In this document: one piece after another, positions 45,544 to 54,643 of the stretch
How the letters are laid out: each line of letters starts with the position of its first letter
Numbering within the stretch: the first letter of the stretch is position 1
Assembly: GCA_947502305.1 (NCBI GenBank)
Contig: CANMZA010000001.1
Span: 1,798,001 to 1,862,000 of the forward strand
DNA length: 64,000 nt
Origin: an uncultured Erythrobacter sp.
GTDB taxonomy: Bacteria > Pseudomonadota > Alphaproteobacteria > Sphingomonadales > Sphingomonadaceae
Reading direction: 5' to 3'
Program-made: the position numbers and the translations under genes
Notes under the pieces: model-generated
Database searches by the model: none
The model's input: only the letters and a program-made list of their open reading frames with translations
Told to the model about the DNA's origin: nothing

Positions 45544-47787
45544 ATGAAATGGCTTAAAGGCATCGCGATTGCGCTGCCGGTCTTGGTGATTGCGGTGTTC
45601 ATCGGCCTTGCAACATGGGAACCGTTTTTCGCCCCCACCAGCGAAGCGCCCGAATATCGCGAATATTCCGCCGAAATTGTCCGCGATGAATTTGGCGTAC
45701 CAATGATCTATGGCGAGACTGATGCCGACGTCGCCTATGGCGTGGCGATTGCCCATGCGCAGGATGATTTCTTCACTCTGCAAGACGTCGCTGCAATGTC
45801 CAAAGGGCGTTACGGCGCGATTGCCGGTCAAGATGGCGCGACCTTTGATTATGTCTATCACCTGCTCGATGCGCGCGGCACGGCGGAGCGAAAATATAAG
45901 ACCCTGCCAGCCGACACACGCGCTTTGTTTGAAGCCTATGCCGCCGGTCTCAATCAATTTGCGAGCGAAAACCCGGATGAGATTAAATTGTCCGGCCTGT
46001 TCCCGGTCAATGGTGAAGATATGGCGGCGGGCTTCATTCTGCGGCAACCGTTTTTCTACGGCCTCGGCAATGTAATTGCGCCGCTGGTTGCGGGCGATGA
46101 TCTGCGCCGCGAATTTGGCGAAGACATTCCCGGCTTCCCGCGCGATCCGGCGGCTCCTGCAGAAGCGGGTGGCCCGGCTGAGGACGGGACAGAAGAGGTG
46201 GCGCAGCGCGGCGGGCTTGTTCTGCCGTGGGGTGAAGAGGCAGAGCATTTGGGCTCCAACGCGTGGGCGGTAACGCCGGAGCGCAGCGGCGGACCAACCA
46301 CTTTGATTTCCAATGCGCACCAACCCCTGCGCGGCGGTGTCGCATGGTATGAACTCGGCGTACAAAGCGGCGAAGGCTGGCACTTTACCGGCGCGAATTT
46401 CCCCGGATCACCCTTCCCGTTTCTCGGGCACAATGAAAATCTCGGCTGGACCAACACAGTCAACCGCCCGGACATGGCAGATGTGTATCAATTGGAAATG
46501 AACGAAGCGGGCACGCAATATGAGCTCGACGGGGAATGGCGTGATCTGGAGGAGAAGACCGTCACTTTGCCGGTCAAATTCGGCCCCCTAACCTTGCCGA
46601 TCCGCAGCACCATCTATCGCAGCGTCCACGGCCCCGTGATCAAGAATGATCGCGGCTATTTCGCAATCCGCTATGCCGCGATGGACACGATTGATCAGCT
46701 GGACGCCTATTACCGGATCAACAAAGCCGAAAACCTCGAAGAATGGCAGGCGCAAATGGCGCGCATGGCGATCCCCAGCACCAATTTCATCTATGCGGAC
46801 CGCGAAGGAAACATCGCATATCTCTATAACGCTGCGATCCCGGACCGGCCCGATCTGGACGAAGTGCAAGCCAATTGGCGTGGCATCCTGCCGGGCAATC
46901 GCAGCGATTTGATCTGGGAGGGTCCGGTTGAATATGCTGAGATCCCCAAGCTGATTAACCCCGCCTCAGGTTGGCTTTACAATGCCAATAACGAACCCTT
47001 CACTGCGGCTGGCGAAGGCAGCGATCTCGATCCGGCGGCATTCTCGCCAGTGTTAGGTGTGGAGCGCAAGCAAACCAACCGATCACGGCGCGCTTATATG
47101 TTGCTTTCAGAAGCCGGGCAATTGGACCGCGCCGCATTGGAACGGATCAAATATGACACCGCCTATGTGCGGGAGGGCTATGTCGACCGGGTCTGGAGCG
47201 AGCTTGAAGCGTCCCAAATGGGCGATGCGTGGCCTGATCCGGAGATGATCGAAGCGCGGCAATTGCTGCTGGATTGGGATTTTAGCGCCGATAATAAGGG
47301 GCCGGGCGATGCGCTCGCGCTGCTGATTATTCGCGATTTTATGGGGGCGGAATATAACAACAAACCGTGGCCCGATTTGCAGGAAAAACTCGGCGAGGCC
47401 ATCGCGCATCTTAACGAGCATTTTGGCTCAATTGACCCGCCAATGTCGGATCTTCTCAGGCTGCGTCAGGGGGATGTCGATCTGCCGCTGGATGGCGGAT
47501 CGGATACGCTGCGCGCCTCCACAACGTGGGAAGTGCATGAAGATGGGCGCCTGAGCCTGGTCCACGGTGACAGTTTTATCCAATGGACCGAATGGCCAGC
47601 CGATGGCAGCCGCGTGACCTCACGCTCCATCCAACCTTTCGGCGCGGCCACCACCCGTCCCGACAGCCCGCATTACACCGATCAGATGCAAATCTATGTG
47701 GATCATGGATTGAAACCGGTGCGGTTTTGGGATGACGATGTGCGCGCCCATGCGGCCTCCACCCAAACCGTCACCAATGCACGTTGA
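45544..47787 (+). CDS. Penicillin acylase family protein (S45, Ntn hydrolase)
   Basis: This 747-residue precursor has an N-terminal membrane helix or signal anchor (MKWLKGIAIALPVLVIAVFI). The Ntn-hydrolase junction is EHLGSNAWAVT with Ser238 as the expected new N-terminal nucleophile of the beta chain after autocatalytic cleavage. A linker precedes it. Downstream, NAHQPL and GHNENLGWTNT fit the S45 fold. Family members cleave amide bonds of penicillins, N-acyl homoserine lactones or other acyl amides. The substrate here is unknown. A GGAGAA ribosome site precedes the start. Confidence 0.92.
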   Translation: MKWLKGIAIALPVLVIAVFIGLATWEPFFAPTSEAPEYREYSAEIVRDEFGVPMIYGETDADVAYGVAIAHAQDDFFTLQDVAAMSKGRYGAIAGQDGATFDYVYHLLDARGTAERKYKTLPADTRALFEAYAAGLNQFASENPDEIKLSGLFPVNGEDMAAGFILRQPFFYGLGNVIAPLVAGDDLRREFGEDIPGFPRDPAAPAEAGGPAEDGTEEVAQRGGLVLPWGEEAEHLGSNAWAVTPERSGGPTTLISNAHQPLRGGVAWYELGVQSGEGWHFTGANFPGSPFPFLGHNENLGWTNTVNRPDMADVYQLEMNEAGTQYELDGEWRDLEEKTVTLPVKFGPLTLPIRSTIYRSVHGPVIKNDRGYFAIRYAAMDTIDQLDAYYRINKAENLEEWQAQMARMAIPSTNFIYADREGNIAYLYNAAIPDRPDLDEVQANWRGILPGNRSDLIWEGPVEYAEIPKLINPASGWLYNANNEPFTAAGEGSDLDPAAFSPVLGVERKQTNRSRRAYMLLSEAGQLDRAALERIKYDTAYVREGYVDRVWSELEASQMGDAWPDPEMIEARQLLLDWDFSADNKGPGDALALLIIRDFMGAEYNNKPWPDLQEKLGEAIAHLNEHFGSIDPPMSDLLRLRQGDVDLPLDGGSDTLRASTTWEVHEDGRLSLVHGDSFIQWTEWPADGSRVTSRSIQPFGAATTRPDSPHYTDQMQIYVDHGLKPVRFWDDDVRAHAASTQTVTNAR

Positions 47788-47909
47788 ACGGAACCAGTCG
47801 GACAGGCGGCGCGTTTTGTCGATGAGCTACAGGGGTGCGCTTGATCGTTCAGCATAGAGCGAGCAGGCTATCGCCATAGAAATTTGAATTGTTTAAAGGG
47901 GACACATCC

Positions 47910-50768
47910 ATGAAACTACGTCTTGCCGCAACCAGTCTGGCCGCGCTCAGCATCGCGCTCGCCGCGCCGCACGCGCCCGCTATGGCTGACGCCCATACAG
48001 AGGCCGCGCCTGCTGCCAATGCCACTGATCTGGCGGAATTGGTCGCTCAGGTTCAAATCCCCTATCAAGAATTTGAATTGGAAAATGGCCTGACGGTCAT
48101 CGTGCATGAAGACCGCAAAGCGCCGATTGTTGGCGTGGCTGTATGGTACAATGTCGGTTCAAAAGACGAGCCCGTGGGCCAAACCGGATTCGCGCATTTG
48201 TTTGAACATTTGATGTTCAATGGCAGCGAAAACGCCCCGGCGGATTATTTCCAATATCTGCAAGAGATGGGCGCCACCGATTATAACGGCACGACCAATT
48301 TCGACCGCACAAATTACTTCCAAACCGTCCCTCGCCCCGCGCTAGAGCGCGCCTTGTGGCTTGAAAGCGATCGGATGGGCTATTTGCTCGGCGCTGTGAC
48401 GCAAGCGAAGCTCGATAATCAGCGCGGCGTTGTTCAAAACGAAAAACGTCAGGGCGACAATCAACCTGGCGGGCTCGTATTCTACGAGATTCTCGAAACG
48501 CTCTTCCCAGAAGGGCACCCTTACGCGCATTCGGTGATCGGCTCGATGGCTGATCTGGACGCAGCGTCGATGGACACAGTGCAAAACTGGTTCCGCGACC
48601 GTTACGGCCCGAACAATGCGACATTGGTGCTGGCTGGGGACATTTCCGCCGAAGAAGCGCGCCCAATGGTTGAGCAATATTTCGGCCCCATCGCGCGCGG
48701 CCCGGTCAACACACAGGCCGCCGCTGATGTTCCGACTTTGGCAGAGCCTGTTCGCTCCGTCATGGTCGATCAAGTCGCAGCGACATCGATCAACCTCTAT
48801 TGGCCTGTCCCCGGCATCACCAGCGAAGAGCTGACCGCTTTGACAGTGGGCGCAGATGTCTTGGGCGGATTGTTGTCGAGCCGTCTTGATCAAATTTTGG
48901 TGCGCGAAGAACAGCTTGCCGTTGGTGTTTCGGCGGGCAATTTCGATTTCCAGCGCGTCGGCATTCTCAATGTCAGCGCGACTTTGCGCGACGGGGTTGA
49001 ACTGGAGACGCTAGAGACGCGCTTCAACGAAATCATCGCAGAATATATCGCCGAGGGGCCAACCGCTGATGAAGTGCGCCGTTCGGCCACTAGCGATCTG
49101 GCTGGTACGATCCGCGGCCTTGAACAGGTCGGCGGATTTGGCGGTAAAGCGGTTGCGCTGGCGCGCGGCGAGGTCCTCGCAGGCGATCCCGGCTTTGCTG
49201 TGGCACAGTTAGAAGTGCTTGCCGCGATCACGCCGGAAACGGTCAAGGCGGCCATGCAAAATTGGATGACGCGCCCCGCCTTCACTCTGGTGCTGCAGCC
49301 GGGTGAGCGTGAGGACACTTACGAAGAAGCCGCCAGTGTTGCTGCGGATGAAGCAGCGGCGGATGAGACTGAAAGCGCAGCCGATGAGATCACCGTTTCG
49401 GTGGTGCGTCCCGCTCCGGCGATCGACACGGTCGCTCAGCTCGACTTCCCAGAATTTCAACGCACCACGCTCGCCAATGGGATGCAGCTCACTTACGCGC
49501 AACGTGACGCGGTTCCGGCAACCTATATCACCATGTCATTTGACGCCGGCAGCGCGGCCGATCCGGTCGATATGCGCGGGCTCGAAGGGCTGACATTGGG
49601 CCTCTATGACGAAGGCACGGCCAATCTAACATCGCAGCAGATCGCTGAGGAACGTGAGCGTCTGGGCGTCAGCATTTCGGTTGGCGGCGGCGATGACCGT
49701 TCAACCTTCACGCTATCGGCGCTGTCGGCCAATTTGGCCCCGTCGCTTGACCTGTACCGCCAGATCATCCGCGAACCTGCCTTCAACGAAGCGGATCTTG
49801 AGCGGGTGAAGGCGCAAACCATCACCGGCATCCGTTCGCAAATGCGTTCCCCCAGCGGGATCGCGCGGCGCGCCATTGGTGCGGAATTGTTTGGCACTAT
49901 GGCCCCGTATGGCGGGTCCAGCACGGTAGAAAGCATCAGCGCCATCACCCGTGATGATCTGATCGGGTTCAAAGACACATGGATCCGCCCGGATAATGGC
50001 CAGGTCTTCGTGATCTCTAGCCTGCCGATGGGTGAAGTGGTCATGCAGTTGAACGCCGCATTCGGCGATTGGAGCGCCCCTGAAACGCCAATGGGCGCGA
50101 AGGATTTCTCCACTCTCGCCAGCGAGACCACCGACGGCAGCCGGATCGTGCTGATCAACCGTCCAAACTCGCCGCAAAGCTTCATTCTGGGCGCACAAGT
50201 CACCCCGCTCGATGCTAGCGATCCGGCCTATGTTGACTTCACCAATGCGAACAATTCGCTCGGCGGAAACTTCCTCGCACGGCTCAATATGAACCTGCGC
50301 GAGACAAAGGGTTGGTCATACGGTGTGCGCGGCGGTTCGCAGGCGCGCGAAAACAGCGTCGTCTATGCGATTTCTGGCGGGGTCCAAGCGGATCGCACCG
50401 GCGATTCGGTTGGCGAAATGATCCGCGAAGTGACCGAATTCCTGACCACAAGCGGCGTCACTGAAGAAGAATTGGCGCGCAATGTAGCCAGCGAAATCGG
50501 CGAATTGCCGGGGCGTTTTGAAACTTCAGGCAGCGTCCTTGGCGCGATGCAAGCGATCGCCTTGTATGAGCGCCCCGATGATTATTACGAAGGTTTGGTC
50601 GCGCAATATTCCGCTCAAACCGCCGAAAGCCTAGACGCATCTGCGCGTGCGGCTCTGGATGTGGAGGACTTTGTCTGGGTCGTGGTTGGCGATGCAGAAC
50701 AGGTCATGCCGCAATTGGAAGCCTTGGGCATGCCGATCGAACTTCGCGAGCTGGAAGGCAGCGAATAA
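47910..50768 (+). CDS. M16 family zinc metallopeptidase, double-length
   Basis: This 952-residue protein has a signal peptide ending APAMADA and two tandem M16 halves. The first half holds the inverted zinc motif HLFEH (His96-His100) with FNGSENAP. The second half (from about residue 520) lacks HxxEH and should be the inactive partner that closes the substrate chamber, like PqqL. It should act in the periplasm. An AAAGGGGA site precedes the start, and a terminator follows at 50852. Confidence 0.93.
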   Translation: MKLRLAATSLAALSIALAAPHAPAMADAHTEAAPAANATDLAELVAQVQIPYQEFELENGLTVIVHEDRKAPIVGVAVWYNVGSKDEPVGQTGFAHLFEHLMFNGSENAPADYFQYLQEMGATDYNGTTNFDRTNYFQTVPRPALERALWLESDRMGYLLGAVTQAKLDNQRGVVQNEKRQGDNQPGGLVFYEILETLFPEGHPYAHSVIGSMADLDAASMDTVQNWFRDRYGPNNATLVLAGDISAEEARPMVEQYFGPIARGPVNTQAAADVPTLAEPVRSVMVDQVAATSINLYWPVPGITSEELTALTVGADVLGGLLSSRLDQILVREEQLAVGVSAGNFDFQRVGILNVSATLRDGVELETLETRFNEIIAEYIAEGPTADEVRRSATSDLAGTIRGLEQVGGFGGKAVALARGEVLAGDPGFAVAQLEVLAAITPETVKAAMQNWMTRPAFTLVLQPGEREDTYEEAASVAADEAAADETESAADEITVSVVRPAPAIDTVAQLDFPEFQRTTLANGMQLTYAQRDAVPATYITMSFDAGSAADPVDMRGLEGLTLGLYDEGTANLTSQQIAEERERLGVSISVGGGDDRSTFTLSALSANLAPSLDLYRQIIREPAFNEADLERVKAQTITGIRSQMRSPSGIARRAIGAELFGTMAPYGGSSTVESISAITRDDLIGFKDTWIRPDNGQVFVISSLPMGEVVMQLNAAFGDWSAPETPMGAKDFSTLASETTDGSRIVLINRPNSPQSFILGAQVTPLDASDPAYVDFTNANNSLGGNFLARLNMNLRETKGWSYGVRGGSQARENSVVYAISGGVQADRTGDSVGEMIREVTEFLTTSGVTEEELARNVASEIGELPGRFETSGSVLGAMQAIALYERPDDYYEGLVAQYSAQTAESLDASARAALDVEDFVWVVVGDAEQVMPQLEALGMPIELRELEGSE

Positions 50769-50851
50769 AGGTCGCGTAATTGTAAAAGGCCAGTCACGCG
50801 CTGGCCAGGAACTGACCGGAGCGCCGTGACGCTACGGCTTGCTAAAGAATG

Positions 50852-50890
50852 GGGCGGGAGCAGCAAATGAGCGGCTCTCGCCCTTTCTTT
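50852..50890 (+). terminator. Terminator of the M16 peptidase gene
   Basis: GGGCGGGAGC pairs with GCTCTCGCCC (one G-U pair) and is followed by TTTCTTT. A second dyad GGCCAG/CTGGCC lies at 50788-50806. Confidence 0.75.
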
Positions 50891-51003
50891 ATGCGTGTGA
50901 CCGGGTGCACCAATAGAGGTTGAACCCCCTCGCATCCCGTGTAAGAAATAGCGCCAAGTCATCGCGAGAAGCGGAGGCGAACGATATTATTGGGAGACAC
51001 ACA

Positions 51004-51303
51004 ATGTCCGTAGCAGGAACTTACAACACCACCGTCAAAAGCCCGATGGGCGATCAAGCTGGCACTTTCACCGTGACCGACAATGGCGACGGAACTTTCG
51101 ACGGCAAGCTGGAAGGCGGCATGGGCGCGATGGATACCGAAGAAGGTAAAGTCGACGGCAACACGCTTACTTGGAAAATGAACATGACTGTTCCAATGCC
51201 AATGACACTCGATTGCGAATGCACAATCGACGGCGACAACTTGACCGGCAATGTAAATGCTGGCGCTTTTGGTGCGATGCCGCTTTCGGGCACACGCGCA
51301 TAA
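51004..51303 (+). CDS. Small beta-rich protein of unknown function
   Basis: This 99-residue protein is preceded by GGGAGA. It has repeated beta-strand-like segments such as GTYNTTVKSPMGDQ, GTFTVTDNGDGTFDG and GNTLTWKMNM, and is rich in Met and Gly. There is no signal peptide and no Cys-based motif apart from DCECTI. It looks like a small beta barrel of the kind found in uncharacterised 'hypothetical' families. It has its own strong terminator. Confidence 0.78.
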   Translation: MSVAGTYNTTVKSPMGDQAGTFTVTDNGDGTFDGKLEGGMGAMDTEEGKVDGNTLTWKMNMTVPMPMTLDCECTIDGDNLTGNVNAGAFGAMPLSGTRA

Positions 51304-51325
51304 AGACCATCCGGTTTTAAATCAT

Positions 51326-51364
51326 AAAAACCCGCCAGCAGTTAACGCTTCTGGCGGGTTTTTT
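51326..51364 (+). terminator. Terminator of the 99-residue protein gene
   Basis: AAAAACCCGCCAG and CTGGCGGGTTTTTT form a perfect stem around a 12-nt loop, ending with six T. Confidence 0.93.
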
Positions 51365-51512
51365 GATGCCTGTTTTCATCATGATACTCGCCCAATTGGC
51401 GCTCTGCATCCGCCTTTACTTAACATTACACCACGCCAGACTTGGAACAAAACCCGGCGCCTGCTAAAACATCTCATAAGGACATCCGGGTCGCACCGAA
51501 GGAGATGTCGAG

Positions 51513-53117
51513 ATGAAAATATTGCTCAAATTCGCTTACATGGCCGCTTCGGCTTTGTCGGGGCTTTCGCCTGCTTTGGGCAAAGTGATCAATCGGATTG
51601 CCATTGACCGTTTGGCGAATGTCACGCGCGCCCGGCCGCATCCGTGGAGCACACTGAGCGATCACGTGAGTTGGCGCGGTTTGACCGATCGCAGTTACAG
51701 CGCCCGCCATCTGCCACCGGCGGACATTTCCGACCTGCCAGACAGCGCGCGGGTCGGCGATCTGTTCCGCGTCCCTGACGGCAGCAAGCAGCGGCTTTGC
51801 CCGAAATCGACCTGCCTCTTCCCTGCCTTTGCGCAATATCTGACTGACGGATTTATCCGCACGATGATCTCCAACGATTTCGCCACGGGCGAGACGATAG
51901 AGGATCGGCGGCGCAACACATCTAATCATGAGATTGATCTTTGCACATTATATGGGCGAACTCAGGAACATGTGTACGCCTTGCGCACGCTATCTGAGGA
52001 ACCGGGGAAAAAGGGCCGGTTGAAATCCGAAATGATTGGGTCTGAGGAATTCCCCTTGCGGCTGTTTCTGCCCGGGGGGATGGAGTTCAACCCTGAATTT
52101 ACCGATGATGCAGGTCAGCCGCTGCTCGATACGCCGCTGGGCATAGATCACACGACCCCTGAGATGCGCGAATCCCTATTTGCCGTGGGCGGAGACCGCG
52201 CCAATGCCGCGCCGCAAGTGAGCATGATCAACACCTTGTTCCTGCGCGAACACAACCGGCTGGCGGATAGTATCAGCGACGCCAATTACGATTGGGATGA
52301 CACACGCGTTTTTGACGCGGCGCGCGCCTGTACAACGGTGATGTTCATCAAGATCGTGGTCGAAGAATATATCAACCACATCAATTCCACTCCGCTGCGG
52401 CTGACCGCCGATCCATCCGGTGCGTGGCGGGCGAAATGGAACCGTCCCAATTGGATAACGGCGGAATTTAGCCTGCTTTATCGGTGGCATTCGCTGATCC
52501 CGCAAATGATGGTGTGGGCGGGCGAGGAACAGCCGGGAGGGGCATTGCGGCTTCACAATGATGTGCTGATCAAGAACGGTTTGGCCAGCGCCTTTGCCGA
52601 TATTAGCGGAAACCGCGCCAGCGAGCTGGGCTTGCACAACACGGCGACATTTCTGCTGGAGGTGGAGACTGCTGCGGTGAATCAGGCGCGGCTCAACCGC
52701 ATTGCGCCTTTCGCCGATTATCAAGCAGCCTTTGGCCACCAGCCCGCGCGTGCATGGTCAGACATTACGCCGGACGCGGCGCTGCAAGATGAATTGCGCG
52801 CGATCTATGGCGATCCAAGCCGCTTGGAATTTTACACTGGCCTGTTTGCGCAGCCGCGCACAAAGGACGGGCCGCTGCCGCCGCTATTGCAAACGATGGT
52901 CGCAGTCGATGCTTTCTCTCAAGCGCTCACCAATCCGCTCTTGTCAGAGCATGTCTGGGGGGATCAGCGGGTCGCGGCGGCGACTTTCACGCATCAAGGG
53001 CTGGCCGCGATTTCCGCGACAAGCAGCTTGCGCGATATATTGGAGCGCAATTCGAGCGGTTTGGCAGGCCGGTTCGTTGGCATGACCCGCGAAGGGTGGT
53101 CGCCCGGCGAGGAATAG
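51513..53117 (+). CDS. Cyclooxygenase-like heme peroxidase (animal-type peroxidase family)
   Basis: This 534-residue protein matches the prostaglandin synthase branch of the heme peroxidase superfamily. Seen in order: SNHEIDLCTLYG (calcium-site/helix region), MINTLFLREHNRLAD and AEFSLLYRWHSLIP, where Tyr323 and His326 align with the catalytic Tyr385 and proximal heme ligand His388 of mammalian COX. In FAQYLTDGF (Gln108, Asp112), Asp replaces the distal His207 of COX. Such enzymes oxygenate fatty acids. I see no signal peptide beyond a weak hydrophobic start. Neighbours give no pathway. Confidence 0.9.
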   Translation: MKILLKFAYMAASALSGLSPALGKVINRIAIDRLANVTRARPHPWSTLSDHVSWRGLTDRSYSARHLPPADISDLPDSARVGDLFRVPDGSKQRLCPKSTCLFPAFAQYLTDGFIRTMISNDFATGETIEDRRRNTSNHEIDLCTLYGRTQEHVYALRTLSEEPGKKGRLKSEMIGSEEFPLRLFLPGGMEFNPEFTDDAGQPLLDTPLGIDHTTPEMRESLFAVGGDRANAAPQVSMINTLFLREHNRLADSISDANYDWDDTRVFDAARACTTVMFIKIVVEEYINHINSTPLRLTADPSGAWRAKWNRPNWITAEFSLLYRWHSLIPQMMVWAGEEQPGGALRLHNDVLIKNGLASAFADISGNRASELGLHNTATFLLEVETAAVNQARLNRIAPFADYQAAFGHQPARAWSDITPDAALQDELRAIYGDPSRLEFYTGLFAQPRTKDGPLPPLLQTMVAVDAFSQALTNPLLSEHVWGDQRVAAATFTHQGLAAISATSSLRDILERNSSGLAGRFVGMTREGWSPGEE

Positions 53118-53149
53118 CGGCGGACGTTTGCCCGGCTCGCCTGCTCGCT

Positions 53150-53644
53150 TTAGCCAAACTCCGCCTTGTGTCCCGCATCGTCGCCGGCAGCCAAGAACTT
53201 TGCCTGATCAACCCAGCGGTCGCGTGTGATGCGGCCTTTGATCTTTAGATATTGATCAACCTCAGCAACATCCGCGTCGCTCCATGCGGCGATCTGGTCA
53301 AAACGGCGCACGCCCAAAGAAAGGCACAGATCATTGAGTTTCGGTCCGACGCCTTTGATCCGGGTCAAATCATCACTGTCACCAATAGCGGCGGCGATTT
53401 TGGGTTTCGGCTCCGTATCTTCACCGCTGCTGGTATTGGTAGCAGCAGACGCAGCCACGGAAGCGACAGGTGCCGGTGCCGGAGCTGGTGCCGGTGCTGG
53501 CTCGGGCGAAGGTGCGGGCTCAGCCGTCCGCTCTGCGCTCGCTTTCTGAGCAGCCATACGGCCCCAGATCCACCACGCGGTCGCTATCCCTAAAATCAGA
53601 GCGAGAATGAAGCGCATCGGATTATCCATTATGATTTGAAACAT
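53150..53644 (-). CDS. Membrane-anchored helix-hairpin-helix domain protein
   Basis: This 164-residue protein has one membrane helix near the N-terminus (MRFILALILGIATAWWIWG), a Pro/Ala-rich linker (about 45-75) and a C-terminal HhH-like domain (DLTRIKGVGPKLNDLCLSLGV, about 104-164). HhH motifs bind DNA non-specifically or mediate protein contact. The start at 53644 has GAGAGGG upstream. A longer frame to 53692 lacks support. It follows a 29-residue membrane peptide gene. Confidence 0.75.
   Translation of the reverse strand: MFQIIMDNPMRFILALILGIATAWWIWGRMAAQKASAERTAEPAPSPEPAPAPAPAPAPVASVAASAATNTSSGEDTEPKPKIAAAIGDSDDLTRIKGVGPKLNDLCLSLGVRRFDQIAAWSDADVAEVDQYLKIKGRITRDRWVDQAKFLAAGDDAGHKAEFG
53460..53525 (-). 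repeat. Pro-Ala repeat tract in the HhH protein
   Basis: Near-tandem GC-rich 6-nt units encoding Pro-Ala repeats form the linker between the membrane helix and the HhH domain. Confidence 0.7.
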
Positions 53645-53663
53645 TGGTCTTACACCCTCTCGA

Positions 53664-53753
53664 TCAATTCCGCGCCCAAATAAACCAGCCAATGATCAGG
53701 CCGATCAGGAACAATGCGATAATCGCGAGCCAGCTTTCCAAAAGTAGCGGCAT
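53664..53753 (-). CDS. 29-residue membrane peptide
   Basis: MPLLLESWLAIIALFLIGLI followed by GWFIWARN is a single hydrophobic helix. AGGGGGAA lies 5-7 nt ahead of the ATG, which comes one base after the stop codon of the OmpA-like gene, so it is probably translationally coupled. The helix resembles the N-terminal anchor of the following HhH protein. Its coding status rests on the ribosome site, coupling and composition. Confidence 0.55.
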   Translation of the reverse strand: MPLLLESWLAIIALFLIGLIIGWFIWARN

Positions 53754-53754
53754 C

Positions 53755-54546
53755 TTATTCCCCCTCTTCCGCGCCCGATCCGGCATCACCGCCAGCATCA
53801 AGCGTAAATTCAATCCTGCGGTTCGCGGCATTGGCCCCGTCGCTTTCCACCACTGGTTGGCTAGAGCCATATCCGGTCGCTGTAATCCGCGCTGGCGCAA
53901 CCCCGCGCTCTGCCAGAGCAGCGCTCACCGCATTGGCGCGCGCGCTGCTCACTTGCTGATTGATCGCATCTGTGCCGGTCGCATCAGTATGGCCGCCCAC
54001 TGCAACGCTCATCCCGGTGCAGACCGTCAAACGCTGTGACAGGCCATCGACGATCGCGAGCGATTCCTCCGCGAGCGCCGCGCTGCCGGTCTCAAACACA
54101 ATCGATTTGCCGGCCATGAACGCGTCCACTTCACCCTGACAATCGGCAACTTGCTCCGCGCTCGCACCGGTCACGGCTTCGGCGTCTTCGATCCCTGTGG
54201 AAAGCTCTGCCGCAACCTCGCCATCCGCCAATTGCGCGGAATAGCCTGTCTCCGCCGCGATGGCAGACGTCGCCCAGCGCACTTCGCGCAAGCGGCCATT
54301 GGCAAGCAATTGCGCCTCAATCCGCGCGCGTTCGGCTGGATCGGTTACGCCGCTGATCACGGCAATTCGAGCAAGCGGATCGCGCTGCATTGTCAGCGTT
54401 GCACCGTCGGCCCCGCTCGCGGCAAGTGTAGCCTGCGCTTCGCCTTCTAGACTGCCAATATACTCCGCGCCGTCCGCCGCGTGGCTTCCCCAAGCCAGCA
54501 GCGATGCCGCGCCCGCGCCAATCAAACCTTTGGTCAAACCGTGCAT
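53755..54546 (-). CDS. OmpA-family outer-membrane or periplasmic protein
   Basis: This 263-residue protein has a signal peptide (MHGLTKGLIGAGAASLLAWGSHAADG) and a middle section of about 100 residues resembling BON-type folds. Its C-terminal OmpA peptidoglycan-binding domain has VFETGSAALAEESL, GGHTDATGTDAINQQVSSARA and ARITATGYGSSQPV. The domain binds the diaminopimelate of peptidoglycan. It heads a small run with the membrane peptide and HhH genes. Confidence 0.88.
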   Translation of the reverse strand: MHGLTKGLIGAGAASLLAWGSHAADGAEYIGSLEGEAQATLAASGADGATLTMQRDPLARIAVISGVTDPAERARIEAQLLANGRLREVRWATSAIAAETGYSAQLADGEVAAELSTGIEDAEAVTGASAEQVADCQGEVDAFMAGKSIVFETGSAALAEESLAIVDGLSQRLTVCTGMSVAVGGHTDATGTDAINQQVSSARANAVSAALAERGVAPARITATGYGSSQPVVESDGANAANRRIEFTLDAGGDAGSGAEEGE

Positions 54547-54643
54547 AGGTAATCCCCTTCCCTATCGGTAAGGCTCGCAGGCATGCGGCGCGGTGTAAAG
54601 CCCCATGTTGTAAGGTGATGTACCGCAAAATGTGCGGCCACCT

